Of a DNA stretch of 64,000 bases, positions 1 to 10,980 are shown in pieces. Made by a program: the position numbers and the translations under genes. Within the stretch, counting starts at the first letter, position 1, and every line of letters begins with the position of its first letter. The stretch is from positions 103,929,890-103,993,889 of the forward strand of contig CM073889.1 in assembly GCA_037176705.1 (NCBI GenBank), read 5' to 3'. The notes under the pieces were generated by a model. It was not told where the DNA came from. It made no database searches and worked only from the letters and a program-made list of their open reading frames with translations. The DNA comes from Molossus alvarezi (taxonomy: Eukaryota > Chordata > Mammalia > Chiroptera > Molossidae).

Positions 1-464
1 TCTCTGCTTTAAATTTTGGCAAATGGGTGGTTTGGTGAAACTTGGAAAAAAGAAAGTCGGAGGGACAGATTTGGGTAATGATTTTAAAATATGCTGAGTT
101 TGTAGGACATTCAAGGAGGGTTATTTAGTATAGTCAGAGCCTTACACGAAGAGCTTTGAGCTACCGAAAAGCACTGTGATGTTGTCATTGTATTGGAGGG
201 AAGATGGATGAAATTGCTTCCAGAGAATGTGCAGTTAGAAGGAAGGGATGGACAGATCCTTCGTTAAAGGAGTAGAAAAAAATGAGAAAAAGATATTAAA
301 AACAGAAAGGTAAGCAAAACCTTGAACAAAGTAATGCCCTGGAGGTTGAACGAGAAAAGAATTTCAACAAGGAGGAGGTTGCCGGCATGTCAAGCCGCAT
401 AAAAGCTGAGTAAAAGTTGCTGCGTGTTTTGGGTGCCAATTTTCTGGCTGCTTTTTGTGTGTTG
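1..464. other. Unique non-coding sequence
   Basis: I see no gene, RNA or recognisable repeat here. Composition is ordinary AT-rich mammalian DNA with no long reading frame. Confidence 0.5.
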
Positions 465-610
465 TCTCACTTCATTCCCATAATTCTGAGAGGCAGGTGT
501 TATCATCACCTCGTTTTATAGGCGAGGAGACAGAAGCGCAGCTAATACGTGGCCCGAGACAACACAATTAGTAAGTGGCCCCTTTAGGGTTAAGTCTGTG
601 GAGTCAGGCC
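465..610 (+). mobile_element. MIR SINE fragment
   Basis: The segment follows the conserved MIR core in order: a GAGGCAGGTGTTATCATCACC-like block, then a GAGGAGACAGAAGCGCAGCT block (the 'gaggaaactgaggcacagag' region) and an AATTAGTAAGTGG block near 568-580. MIR is an ancient tRNA-derived SINE shared by all mammals and immobile today. The copy is diverged and its ends are approximate. Confidence 0.6.
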
Positions 611-886
611 CCGAAGCCCTGCTCTTCCCGACCCTGCTGATGTTCCCGCAGCGTGAACAGTAGGGACTGCGAGGTACGCCGTGTACTTATAACCCAGGCG
701 GTGACCTCGGTGAAAGCAAAGTTCTGTACACGGTGTAGATCCCGAGGGGCGGGGGGTGGAGGAGAGAATCAGAGGCAAAGAAGTGTGGCCTTGTAAATGC
801 CTGTGTGGAAGGAAATCATAGTGAGACATGACCTTGACGGTGACTGAGTAGAAAAGTATTATTATATTTAAAAATGGATGAACTGA

Positions 887-1402
887 CCCTGGCCAGTATG
901 GCTCAGTGGTTAGAGTGTCAGTCCTTGAACTGAATGGCCACGGGTTCGATTCCTGTTCAAGGGCACGTCCCTGGGTTGCAGGTTCCATTCCCGGCCCTGG
1001 TGGGGACATGTGTGGGAGGCAACTAGTCGATGTGTGTCTTTTGCATTGAAGTTTCTCTCTCTCCCCCTCCCTCCCTCCCTTTTACTCTCTCTAAGAATGG
1101 AGCCCTGGCTGGTTTGGCTCAGGGGTTAGAGTGTCGGCCCACGGACCAGAGAGTCCTGTGTTCGGTTCCCACTAAGGGCATGTACCTCGGTTTCAGTTTG
1201 TCCCTGGCCCTGGTTGGGGTCGTGTGGGTGGCAGCCACTCGATGTGTCTCTCTCACCTCGATATTTATCTCTCTCTCTTCCCTCCTCTCTCCCTCTGGCT
1301 CTATCTGAAGATGAAGGCAAAAGTGTCCTGGGGTGAGGATAAAAAAAAGGAATCAATGGGAAAGAAATTTCTCAGGGGAGGATTAACAAAACAAACAACA
1401 AC
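887..1402 (+). mobile_element. Ves SINE, old copy interrupted by a second Ves
   Basis: The tRNA-like head starts with CCCTGGCCAGTATGGCTCAG at 887, box B GGTTCGATTCC lies near 943-953, and a CT-rich middle follows. The body reaches about 1098, where a second SINE begins. The missing tail (a CTCAGGGGAGGATTAAC-like motif) reappears after it at about 1370-1402. The target duplication spans both pieces: AAAATGGATGAACTGA at 871-886 and AAAATGGGCGAACTGA at 1403-1418, 14 of 16 bases alike. It is therefore one insertion event with another nested inside it. Confidence 0.85.
1100..1353 (+). mobile_element. Ves SINE nested in the 887-1402 copy
   Basis: Complete element: head GCCCTGGCTGGTTTGGCTCAG, box B GTTCGGTTCCC near 1160, the CTCGATGTGTCTCTCTCAC block, a CT-rich stretch, then the tail GTGTCCTGGGGTGAGGATAAAA. 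It belongs to the subfamily with the GGTTGGGGTCGTGTGGG core. It sits in the tail of an older copy, so it is the younger of the two. Confidence 0.85.
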
Positions 1403-1418
1403 AAAATGGGCGAACTGA

Positions 1419-2569
1419 AATGTCCTTATATTCTATTCGAATATACCAAGAACATGCAGAAGATGGAGGGGGACACAGGAGATAGGTCACTAAGGCAGTT
1501 TCCCGAGAAGGTGGAGACAGGAGGAGACGCAGAAGTGAGGGGAAGAATCTGCACTGACTACACTCTCCAGGAGGAGGGCGAGGATGTGGACATAACAGCC
1601 TGAGTCGCAGACAGTTGTGAGGCAGGTGTGTCCACCAAGACTGCCTTCATTCCCCCGAGGTAAGAAGTGGGGTCTGCCAGCCTGTTGCTTGGATTCTTCG
1701 CTGTGCTCCAACATTCTCAACAGGCGTCAGTACCACCCATTCAGTATGGAGCCATCTTTCTCAGTCCACAATTCTTCAAGCCTTATGTATTGAATTCAGT
1801 TAATATTTCCTCTTCTCAGTAAGGAGGAAGGCCAGTACCAAGCCCAGAGTACCTCTCAATCGCAGAATAGCGTGAGACCAGCTCTTGCCTCGCTTGTCTG
1901 GGGTGACCCGTGCGGAGTCTGAAATTGATCTGCGGTCGGCTGCTCCCTCTCCGGGTGCTGAATTGGGAGAGTTACCAAAGGGTAAAACATCTCGTCACAC
2001 TGGCAGTGATGTGTCTGCCTTTGGAAAGGATGTGAACTGAATTGAGAACACTTCGAACTTAAGCAGGAGGAACCTTGGGGGAAAGATGTCTTCAGATGAA
2101 TTCCCAAATGCAGACTTTCTCCCCCTCGCACTTCGCAGGCGGAGCTGGTTGCAAAGGGCAACTTCAACAACTTTGCACAGACAGCCCAGTCGCTGTCAAC
2201 CTGACTTGACAAGGAAGGGGGTTGTCAGTTCTCCAGAAAGCACACGTCCCCTGGGACCCAGGCACAGCTTTCGTGTTCAGTCACTGTATTTAATTCAATT
2301 ATCTGCCCCCACCACCCCCAACTGTCTGCCTTACAAGGCAGGTTGGGAGGAGAGTGATGGTTGATGTTTCTGCAAGTCCCAGAAGGTGCACACTTTCATT
2401 AGGAAATTCAGTACAGGGTGAGGCCTTGCTCACCCAGCTGCTTCCTCGGGAAGTTGTCATGGGGCTCCAGCTGCCTGCAGCAGCAAGGTGACCGGGTCTA
2501 CGCAATGAATTGAGTTCTTCAGATTGGATTCTGATAGTTATATGTATATATATTTTTAAAGGAGAACAG
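1419..2569. other. Unique sequence, no gene recognised
   Basis: Short overlapping reading frames occur on both strands, the longest 118 codons at 1856-2212 on the minus strand. None shows a recognisable domain, and no splice-flanked exon stands out. No repeat family was assigned. Confidence 0.4.
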
Positions 2570-2819
2570 CCCTGGCTGGTTTGCTTAGTGTTAGAGTGTC
2601 AGCCCGTGGACCAAGAGAGTCATGGGTTTGATTCCAGTCAAGGGCACGTACTTCAGTTGTGGTTTGGACCTCAGCCCTGGTTGGGGTCATGAGGGAGGCA
2701 ACCAGTCAATGTGTCTCTGTCTCATCCATGTTTCTTTCTCCTCTTTCCTTCCCACTCTTTCTAAAGGTAAATGGAAAAAATATGCTCGGGTGAGGATTTA
2801 GGGAAAAAAAAAAAAAAAA
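2570..2819 (+). mobile_element. Ves SINE
   Basis: Head CCCTGGCTGGTTTGCTTAG at 2571, box B GGGTTTGATTCCAG near 2625, and a tail of GGTGAGGATTTAGGG followed by an 18-base A run at about 2804-2821. It is diverged in box A, where a G is lost, so it is probably not transcribable. A short AAAGGAG repeat lies on both sides, too weak to be called a target duplication. Confidence 0.85.
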
Positions 2820-2821
2820 AA

Positions 2822-3519
2822 GGAGGAGGACTTATTTTGTATACACTTAAAATTTTCTTGGGTTTGGATGTGAAAACCACCACAGAGTCCTTTTCAGCTC
2901 TAGAATTCTCAGCGTTCAGGTAGAGTTGTGTTTGAGTCTAATGATGATCTCTTCCTTTCTCTCTGTTATGTGTCCTGTTACTGGGGTTAGAATTCCTACA
3001 AGATCTTGGGGAAAAGAAGGAAAAGAATTGCAGTTCACCCAACTGTGTCGATTCTCTTTTTAGCAGTAATTCAAACGAAACAATGCCATCAGAAGATTTG
3101 TGAGGTTAAAATTGCAGGAATCATTATAAAGTAAAATAAGACTTTTAAAATTTGTAAACTCTTATATTTTCTTAGATTAATAAATGCACACCATTGAAAA
3201 TAAAGGAGTCATTGGCAGTTAAAATTTTCTTAACTAAAATGACAAAAACTGGTTGTTTGGGGAAGAAACTTGCCTCATGTATCTCATATAACAGGTAACT
3301 CACAAAGTGAAGAAGTGGAATTGAAGAGGCCATCCCAAGACCATCAGCTGAAGAAAGCTAAGCTAAGCTGATTTTTGATCAGTAAATCACAAACCTCCTA
3401 ATTGTTTCAGAGTGCAAATATATTGCTATCATTTTTTATTAAATAGACCAATAATGCCCAGTAGGATATATCAAATGTTAGTGTTTTCCAAATTTGAGTT
3501 TATACAGAACTTTTTTAAG
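2822..3519. other. Unique AT-rich sequence
   Basis: No gene or clear repeat. A short AGCTAAGCTAAGCTGA motif occurs at 3357-3371. Confidence 0.4.
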
Positions 3520-3531
3520 AAAAGAAATTCT

Positions 3532-3799
3532 TACCCTGGCTGGTGTGACTCGGTGATCAGAGCATCAGCCCTCACACTGAAGGGTCAGGGGTTTGACCTC
3601 CCAGACATTGGCATGTACCTGGGTTGCAGGTTCGAGCCCCTGCCCCAGTCCAGGTGCATGTGGGAGGCAACCGATTGATGTGCCCCCCTCATATCGATGT
3701 TTCTCTCTCTGTCTCTTTATTCTCCTCCTCCCTCCCTTCCACTCACTCTGAAAATCAATGTAAAAAATATCCTTGGGTGAGGATTATAAAAAAAAAGAA
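3532..3799 (+). mobile_element. Ves SINE with 12-bp target duplication
   Basis: The head CCCTGGCTGGTGTGACTCGG at 3534 leads into a degraded box B (GGTTTGACCTCC), a CT-rich middle and a tail CTTGGGTGAGGATTATAAAA. The duplication AAAAGAAATTCT is seen at 3520-3531 and 3800-3811, a perfect match. The core differs from the commoner copies here (CTCACACTGAAGGGTCA), marking an older subfamily. Confidence 0.9.
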
Positions 3800-4092
3800 A
3801 AAAGAAATTCTCAGGACTTCAGTAACATATGCTCTCTCAATTTTGAGAAATAATGGCTAAGATTCTAAGCCTTATTTCTTGGAAATATCTAACTGCAAAT
3901 AATCTTAGCAAAGTATAAAATTTATCTTTATACCGGTATAAATCATTTTAGATTCTATTTGCAATGTAAGCTAAAAAATGAAGCAACCATAAAACATAAA
4001 ACCTTGTGTGCCTACAAATTTATGCCTACAGACTCAATTTGAAAAACACTACTTGAAACACTATTAACCAAAATTTAAGACTTTTCAGCAGT

Positions 4093-4118
4093 TTTTCTTT
4101 TCTTTTCTTTTCTTTTTT
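4093..4118. repeat. (TTTTC)n microsatellite
   Basis: Four to five TTTTC units grow out of the T-rich tail (A tail on the minus strand) of the adjoining SINE, a usual origin for such pentamers. Confidence 0.7.
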
Positions 4119-4326
4119 AATCTTCATCTGAGGACATGTTTAGAGAGAGGAAGGGACACAGAGAGAAACATTGATGTGACAGAGAAACATTGATCGGTTG
4201 CCTTCCATACATGCCCCATCTGGGGATTGAGCCAGGAACCCAGGTATGTGCCCTGACTGGGAATCAAACCAGCAACTGTCCAGTGCACAGGACGACACTC
4301 AACCAACTGAGCCACTCCAGCCGGGC
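4112..4326 (-). mobile_element. Ves SINE
   Basis: On the minus strand the head reads CCCGGCTGGAGTGGCTCAG from 4326 downward, with box B GGTTTGATTCCCAG near 4258-4271 and the AATCAATGTTTCTCTGTCAC block near 4160-4195. The plus-strand T-rich stretch 4093-4118 is the A-tail. It is an older subfamily. Confidence 0.85.
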
Positions 4327-4719
4327 TCTGGTCCTTTTCATGCATGTGTTACATTGCCAACTCTCTCTGAGTCTTGTACTTAATTTAGTATCTGAATCCT
4401 GCTCTCAAGTTGTCCCCATCCTTACAGACTCAGCAATAATAAGAGGATTAGCAACAAAAACGAATATCTTCTGACACTCTTTTCCCAAGGGGTTGGCAGC
4501 TCTGTTTTTTTCCCTCCATTCAAACTGGAAAAAATAAATTGTCTTCTTTGAAAGCTGATCTCATGAGGAGCCTATGTGTTCATAACTATGTCTCCATAAG
4601 TGTTATCAACATCTTCTATTTATTGAACACCAGTAGATATGAGTGGGAAGGTTAATGTTCTAGACGATCAATGAATGTTTCTTAAAATCTTTATGAATAA
4701 TTCACCATAAATAAGCTTA
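4327..4719. other. Unique sequence
   Basis: Nothing gene-like seen; no repeat assigned. Confidence 0.4.
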
Positions 4720-4736
4720 CTGAAGAAGACATTTTT

Positions 4737-5147
4737 GTTTCAATTTTCTTTCCTTTTTCTTCTTTTATTAAAACATTTTATGTTGACGGTATTACAGGTG
4801 TCCTCCTTTCCCCTGCCCTTTGCCACCTCCACCTGTCCCTGCCTCTCCCTTCCTTGGCCTTCACCACACTGGCGTTCATGTGCATGGGTGTGCGTGTATG
4901 TTCTTTAGCCAATCCCTTTACCTTCTTTATCTGGTCACTGCCAACCCCTCCCCCTGGGCACTGACTGGCCAATCCGTACCATGCATCCGCGCTTCTGGTT
5001 TCATGTTGTTTATCAGTTTATTGTGGTAATTAGATTGCACATATTAGTGAGGTCATATGGTACTTGTCTTTCTCTGTCTGGCTTATTTCACTTAGCACAA
5101 TACTCTCCAGGTCCCTCCATGCTCTTGCAAAGGATAAAATCTCCTTC
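4737..5147 (-). mobile_element. 5'-truncated LINE-1 (end of ORF2 and 3' UTR)
   Basis: Read on the minus strand, the segment starts with TATCCTTTGCAAGAGCATGG and runs through GTATTGTGCTAAGTGAAATA and AAGCCAGACAGAGAAAGACA, typical of the ORF2 end and 3' UTR of mammalian L1. It ends in a degraded A-tail (T-rich on plus, 4737-4775). A 17-bp target duplication flanks it, CTGAAGAAGACATTTTT at 4720-4736 and CTGAAGAAGAAATTTTT at 5148-5164, 16 of 17 matching. The length of ~410 bp shows strong 5' truncation. It has no coding capacity. Confidence 0.85.
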
Positions 5148-5264
5148 CTGAAGAAGAAATTTTTTAAAATGTAAATTTGTGTTTACTGTCTTGAAGAGAA
5201 GACTAGGAATATGCACATTATTTGATAATAAGTAATACAAGTAAATGAGCAATGAGGTGAATGG

Positions 5265-5420
5265 ATATCATGGGGGCACAACAAAGAAGAGTTTGAGGCA
5301 AGTGCAGTTTAAGCAGGGTCCTGGAAGAAAAGTGGGTTTGGAATAGACAGAAGGAAGCAAGAGGGGATTCCAGGCAGGAAGCATCAAGAGCAGGATGGAG
5401 GATGGAGACTCAAACTATAT
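5265..5420 (-). mobile_element. Possible L2 LINE 3'-end fragment
   Basis: GATTCCAGGCAGGAAGCATC at about 5367-5386 and the surrounding purine-rich text resemble the antisense 3' end of L2 ('attccaggcagagggaacagc'). The match is by eye only and the limits are uncertain. Confidence 0.35.
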
Positions 5421-5865
5421 GCCTGAAGTTAGGTGCTCCTGTGAAGAGCTTTCCTGAGTAGCTTCCAAAGGACTGACTGCAAAGGACTTTGAACTTAGAT
5501 GCTGGGGGTGTTGGAGCAGGGCACCAAAATGATGAGCATAGAGCTTCTGGATGGTTACCCGGGCAGCAGTGGGGTGGGAGGAGGAGAATGTGAAAAGGGA
5601 AAGGAGTGGAAACTCGATCCAGGTAGTTGGTGAACCAGAGGACGGTAGAGACACAGAGTAATCTTTCATTCGTGGCTGTTTCTTCAGTAACAAGTAAGGA
5701 GAGCCGCGCACGAGAGGGTAGGTCGAGGATGTTAGTGAAAGTCAGCTCCTCACCGCAGGCTGACTCCTTCACACAGGGCTGCAAAGTTGGCTCTGTGACT
5801 CTCAGCCTGCACAGTTCCTGTTCTGCTTCTTGCCTGTGCACTCCATCGCTTGCTGGGGCGGTATC
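5421..5865. other. Unique sequence with spurious open frames
   Basis: Open frames of 143 and 154 codons run on opposite strands through this stretch. Neither has a recognisable domain, and the second runs on into a transposon copy, so I treat them as chance. Confidence 0.4.
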
Positions 5866-6056
5866 TCTTCACACTGGCGCTCGTAACATCTGGGTCTGGA
5901 TAATCCTTTGTTCTGGGAGGCTGTGCTCTGCCTGGCCTCTGCCCATGAGATGCATGCCTCCATTCCCTTCCCTTGCTGTAGCTACCCCAAACGTCTCCAG
6001 ATGTTGCCAGATGTCTCCCGGGGGGTGGGGGGGTCACCCCTTATTGGTAACCACTG
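5866..6056 (-). mobile_element. MER20-like hAT-Charlie element
   Basis: The minus strand ends with the pattern of MER20. Plus-strand landmarks are GGATAATCCTTTGTTCTGGG (5899-5918), TGGCCTCTGCCCATGAGATG, then CCAGATGTTGCCAGATGTCTC (about 5998-6018) and the terminal AACCACTG at 6048-6055. An internal deletion removes part of the middle. MER20 is an ancient eutherian non-autonomous DNA transposon; some copies elsewhere have become enhancers. Confidence 0.65.
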
Positions 6057-7791
6057 GCTTAAAGAAACACCGGTTGTGTTGGTCAATGTGAAGCATTTGT
6101 GCCAGAAGAAGAGACATTCTTTCTCCTCTCCAACATCGCTAGGCTATGGGCTTTGTAAGAACTGGAGGCACCGAGAACCACAAATGTCAGCCATGCAGTT
6201 TAAACTGCCTTCTCCATTGACACATGGCAACTTGTATCCTATTCTCTGCCATCCAGCAATAATGTGACACTGTCCATGTAACTGGTGGGCTGTCCATATG
6301 TCCTAGTTTGCCTGGGAGAGTTCTGGTTTATCTGTTTTCTCCATTCCTCATCACTCTCTGAAGTGTCTTAGATTGGATGGAAAATTATATGATTCTTCTA
6401 ATACAGATATTACTAGAACTGTGAAAAAATAATCAGGGGCAACTAGAGATGAAGGAGGCAAAGAGACAAATTGCCTGTCTGGCTATTCCAGGTATTATTT
6501 CCAGGAGAAGGTACTGGAGTTAGGAGTTAACCAGGAAAAAGGGCAATAGGTTTACAAGACAGGGCGAGACACTGAAATGAATAAATTGACGAGTTCGACC
6601 AAAAGGCTAATATGAAAATCCAAAAGTCATTTTTGCAAACTCGACTTCAATTCTGTCCCTACCTATCAAATTGTTATCCTATCTGGAAAAATAGTCGGTG
6701 GCATTTTGAGGCTATAAATTCTAAATGTGACCAACATTTATCTTTTACAAAAGAAAAAGAATTTATTATTAGAAATTGTCCAGAAGAAGAAGGAGGGTCA
6801 GTCCCCTAGCTACAGGTTTGCAGCTGTGGTGATATTCAAATGCACCAGCCACTTTTCTTTCTTTTATCTGAATGTTTTCAGCCCAGACGTAACTACAGAG
6901 GATCTAGCATACCATTGCACGTATATAGATTTCAAAGGCTTGGGAAGAAATCTTATTTTAACATCTGGAGCTGATTTTATTAAAAGCAGTTTAAATCCCC
7001 CTGCCTAGAGCAGTTTGGAATTATAGAGATGGGCTGCAGAAATTTACATTTTAATTGAGGCAGAAGACAAAATAGGGCATGGCGAAGCATTCACACATTA
7101 CAAGGCAGAATAAATAAGATATGTATCAGCTGGGAGAAAAGAAATGGCTGGTCGTTTTTCACTGCCTCTTGCACTGAATTTTTTTCTCACGGCAGTGAGC
7201 TGAGTTACGCGAGCTATGCAGAGACAGTTTTCGCAGTCAAAATGTTTACCATGTCAGAGTCTTCGCACTGCAATATCTTTACACTGTGGAGTCAATATGT
7301 AAATATTCAAATAAGCGTGGGCATGAGTGTGCAGTGTGCAGGGTGGTGTCGGGAAATATAAATAACTTATTTCCAAACACTGCACAGGAAGTGATTGTAT
7401 GTGGGGCATGACTGAGAATTATTGACCAGTGTAATTCACCTATTAACCACTATAATGTGAATATTGTTAAGAAGTTTTATGGAAACAGAATTCTCCTCCT
7501 TGGTCTTTTCTCCCTGGGATCAGGATGGAAGTCCCTCTGAAGAATGGGGAGTACCCAGGTTTGCAAACTTGGAAGATTTACCTGTGTTTGACAGTAACCT
7601 TAAGAAAATGTTTAGTTGATTTTCCCCCCCATATTCATTATATGTTTGGTTCATTCATAGATGATTAAGTTAAACATGCAGTTCTTATTAAGGAAAAACA
7701 ATATATATTTTACAAGCTATATTATAATAAGGTCTTTTTAAGGCATTATGTTAATGTGAGAATGATTTTCAGAAAATTGCTGTAATTAAGC
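6057..7791. other. Unique sequence; possible regulatory stretch at 7000-7430
   Basis: No gene or recent repeat. From about 7000 to 7430 the sequence has few low-complexity runs and no recognised transposon. It mixes short CpG-bearing words (TTACGCGAGC) with AT-rich motifs (ATGTAAATATTCAAATAAGC), a texture often seen in conserved non-coding DNA. This is an impression, not a measurement. Confidence 0.3.
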
Positions 7792-8031
7792 TTTTTTTTT
7801 TTAATTTCTTTTTTAATCCTCACCCAATTGATCTTTAGATAGAGTGGAAGGCAGGGAGGGAGGGAGGGAGGGAAGGAAGGGGGAGGGGAGAGAGAGAGAG
7901 AGAGAGAAACAGAAACATTGATGAGAGAGAGATACATCAATTGATTGACCCCAATTAGGGCCTGGGGCTCAAACCTGAGACCGTTAGGTCTGTGGGCCAA
8001 TGCTCTAACCACTGAACCAAACTGGCCAGGG
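7792..8031 (-). mobile_element. Ves SINE with expanded (GGGA)n/(GA)n
   Basis: On the minus strand the head reads CCCTGGCCAGTTTGGTTCAG from 8031. The CT-rich middle has grown into a long purine run on plus, a GGGA/GGAA block at 7852-7889 and (GA)n at 7890-7908. The T run at 7792-7803 is the A-tail. Confidence 0.85.
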
Positions 8032-8890
8032 TTTGAGTATATGTAAACATTTGCTTCATCAACTTTATGGTATATTCTATTGACTGTACATGTGTCTTTC
8101 CATTTTTGCATGCTCTTTTAATCATAAAGTTGATAACCAGTAAACAATATATTTCTATATTATGATTATCTAAATATTTAGTGGAGAATCAAGTCCTTAA
8201 TTGGACCCATAGAGAGGAAATGTAATTCTTTATCTCAAAGCGTGTGCCTCTCAAGCATGGAAGTCAAATAAATTCTCTACCTTTACCCACCAAAATGTAT
8301 CTTAATTTGCCTTATATTTTGCCTATGAATCACCTTTTTGATTTTCCTGGAATTTTAAGATAGCATTGTATAGTCTTTAAAAAAGAATAGCATGTCTCCA
8401 CCTGATCACTAAGATGACTTATTTCTTCATCATATACTATTATTAAAATGAGAAATCTTTTCTTTTTTCGCCCCCTTGGAGCTATCTGAATTACTGTTCT
8501 TATTTGTATTAATAATTTTTTAGTTCCTCCCCATGACCGTCATCTCAGGATTTCTTTCTTTTCCTCTTGATCTAAAATTGTTTGGTTGTGCTTGTATGTT
8601 TTCATCTCTGTCTGCCCTTCCATGCTTGGGTTGCCTTTCTTTTTTGCCTTCATAAGCAATGTCTCAGGAGGATTTTAAAAAGTAAAAGTTTTGAGCCTTG
8701 TACATCTCAAATGCCATTTCTTTGCCACCGTAATTAATAAGTTGAAAGGGAATTTTGGAGTTCAAAATTCTTTTCCCTCAGAATTTTGAAGACATTGCTT
8801 TATTGCTTTATATGACGTTCAACATTGCTGATAAACATTATACTAATGCTGATTTGTTTCACATTCCTTGTAGGCAAATAGCTTTCCTTT
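8032..8890. other. Unique sequence
   Basis: AT-rich, with nothing recognised as gene or repeat. Confidence 0.4.
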
Positions 8891-8898
8891 TATAAGCT

Positions 8899-9118
8899 CT
8901 TTAAAAATTTTTTCTTTTTATTGATTTTAGAGAAAGAGGAAGGGAGAGGGAGAGAGAGATAGAAACATCAATGAGAGAGAACATTGATTGGCTGCCTCCT
9001 GCATGCCCCCCACTGGGGATTTGGCCCACAACCTGGGCATGTGTCCTGACCTAGAATCGAACCTGTGACCTCTTGGTGCATGGGTCAACACTCAACCACT
9101 GAGCCATGCTGGCCAGAC
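8899..9118 (-). mobile_element. Ves SINE, AATCAATAAA-tail subfamily
   Basis: The minus-strand head CTGGCCAGCATGGCTCAGTG begins at 9117. The body carries the 'ggttgagtgttgaccc' and 'gcatgcaggaggcagcc' blocks and ends with CTAAAATCAATAAAAAG. Duplication TATAAGCT at 8891-8898 and 9119-9126. This subfamily (also at 14148, 28920 and 51279) lacks the GTGAGGATAAAA tail of the others. Confidence 0.88.
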
Positions 9119-9126
9119 TATAAGCT

Positions 9127-10839
9127 TTTTTTGTCTTCTCTGAATCTTTGAAGACTTGATATTTCATTGAGCTTTGACTATGCCTGGGACTTTCTGGGCA
9201 CTTAACCACATAACAGCCATTGTATTTTGATAAGTGTTGTATTTTTTTCATTTCTGAGATTTTTAAAATTTATTTTACTTTTGATATTTTTCAGCCCTTA
9301 CATTTTATATTCTTTTTTTTCTTCTTAAAACTTTTATTAGATAGATGTTGGCATCCTGGGTCAATTCTCTATATTTGTTAATTTCATATATTTTTTTTAC
9401 CTAATTTACCTTTTGGGTTAGTGCAAAAAGGAGATTTCTTAATTTCTCCTAGATTTTTAAGCTTTAAGAACTCTATTTTTAGTTATATTTATCAAAATAC
9501 CCCAGTTAGCTTTACAGATGCAACAGTTTCTCAAATCAATACTGTGAGTTTATAGTCAAGTTCGCTTCTGTTCTTTGTGTTATCTGAATGCCTCTTGGGC
9601 CTCTTGTCTTGGCTCACCTTGGGGTTTTCTGTTTGTTCTGCATCATGCTGTTAATTTGCTCATTGTTTTTAGTAATCATTAATTTATGAAGGAAATATAA
9701 ATGCATATTGAGTAATGTAAATCTCTGCCATTGTATAAATTCAGTCCACTCAAAACTAGGACCTGCCAAGTGGGTTAGTGGCCTGACTGGTTACACGACA
9801 GAGTGGACGGAGAGGTAGCAGGATAATACGTGAGAAAGCTCACAAAATGTGCAGGCTTCAGTGCTTGGCCCATCCTCGGACGTCATTACATGTCTTTCCA
9901 GAGTATTTTTATAATTTTATAAATTAGTGGAAATCTCACTGGAAATGATACTTCAGCAGGTACCAGACAATGGTGGGTGGTGAATGGCATAGGTAGACAC
10001 ACCTACTTAATTTCTTGCCCCGCTTCTATATTTACTCTACATCTCTGGGCCTTTGTGATAAAGGATAGTTCCCACCTCCTTACCGGCTTGGCTTTGAAAA
10101 GTCTGTTTCGCCTGCTTTGTTTAAAACATCAATACAGTCTCACTCATTTTCTCTCTACCAGATATCTATCCAACAGAGTGGCTCCACCGAGACCTAGCTA
10201 TCTTTTTAGTGTTTTTTTTTCAGAATGGTTATAGTCTCTTATGCTTTGATTTGTCTCCTCTAATTTCAGTAGGATTTTGGAAGGAGATAAAATAACATCT
10301 TAAGTCTGTAATTTTGCACAAGAAGCAATAGTTTCAAGTTAAAACAAAGCTCAAGAACTATTTACTCTACTTTCTTTCTATACTAACCCTCTGGTTAAAG
10401 AATAAAAACAATCAAGGTTTCCACCAGAATGGGGCGCTCTGTGGTTCTCTGTCCTACTGCATCTGTCCCTGCACAGTGGCCAGCAGGTAGAACAGGAAAG
10501 GCAAAATGGCAAAATAGTGTGGAGTTTACAAGAAATTGTTTAGTTAAAGACAAACTACAAGCAAGTTTTTACAACCTCAGACCATGACCTTGTAACCTTA
10601 TCATTCGTTGACTACACAACTGCCTCCAAACTATACCATACACATCCCCCAAAGTGGAACTTGGAAACATATTCGTCTCTTGATCCTTTATTAGTCTTTG
10701 CTCATTTTCATGTAGATTTTCTCATTATTTATAACACCATAAATATAAAGCAGAGTGATATTTATACCTAAGGAAATTGGCACTGTGGTCCAATGGTTCC
10801 GTTGCAACCGTCATCTATTAAAATTGGTTGACTCCAGAA
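9127..10839. other. Unique AT-rich sequence
   Basis: No gene or clear mobile element. An 85-codon frame at 9977-10234 has no recognisable domain. Confidence 0.4.
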
Positions 10840-10980
10840 CTTATATGCATGCATACATGAATGATGGACATGGACAACAAAGCTGGGGACAGGGCGGGGA
10901 GGGAGAGAGAGGGGGGAACCGGTGGGGGGAAAAGGAGAAACATCTGTAACAAAAATAAATTAATTAAAAAAAATAAAATG
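10840..10980 (+). mobile_element. LINE-1 3'-UTR fragment
   Basis: It repeats the end of the larger L1 at 15519-18020: ATGGACATGGACAACAAAGC, a G-rich block GGGGACAGGGCGGGGAGGG at about 10885-10903, then GAGAAACATCTGTAACAAAA and an A/T-rich tail. Only ~140 bp remain, an extreme 5' truncation. Confidence 0.75.

Noticed and set aside
5627..6091. 154-codon plus-strand open frame
   Set aside because: It crosses unique DNA into a MER20-like transposon and is opposed by open frames of similar length.
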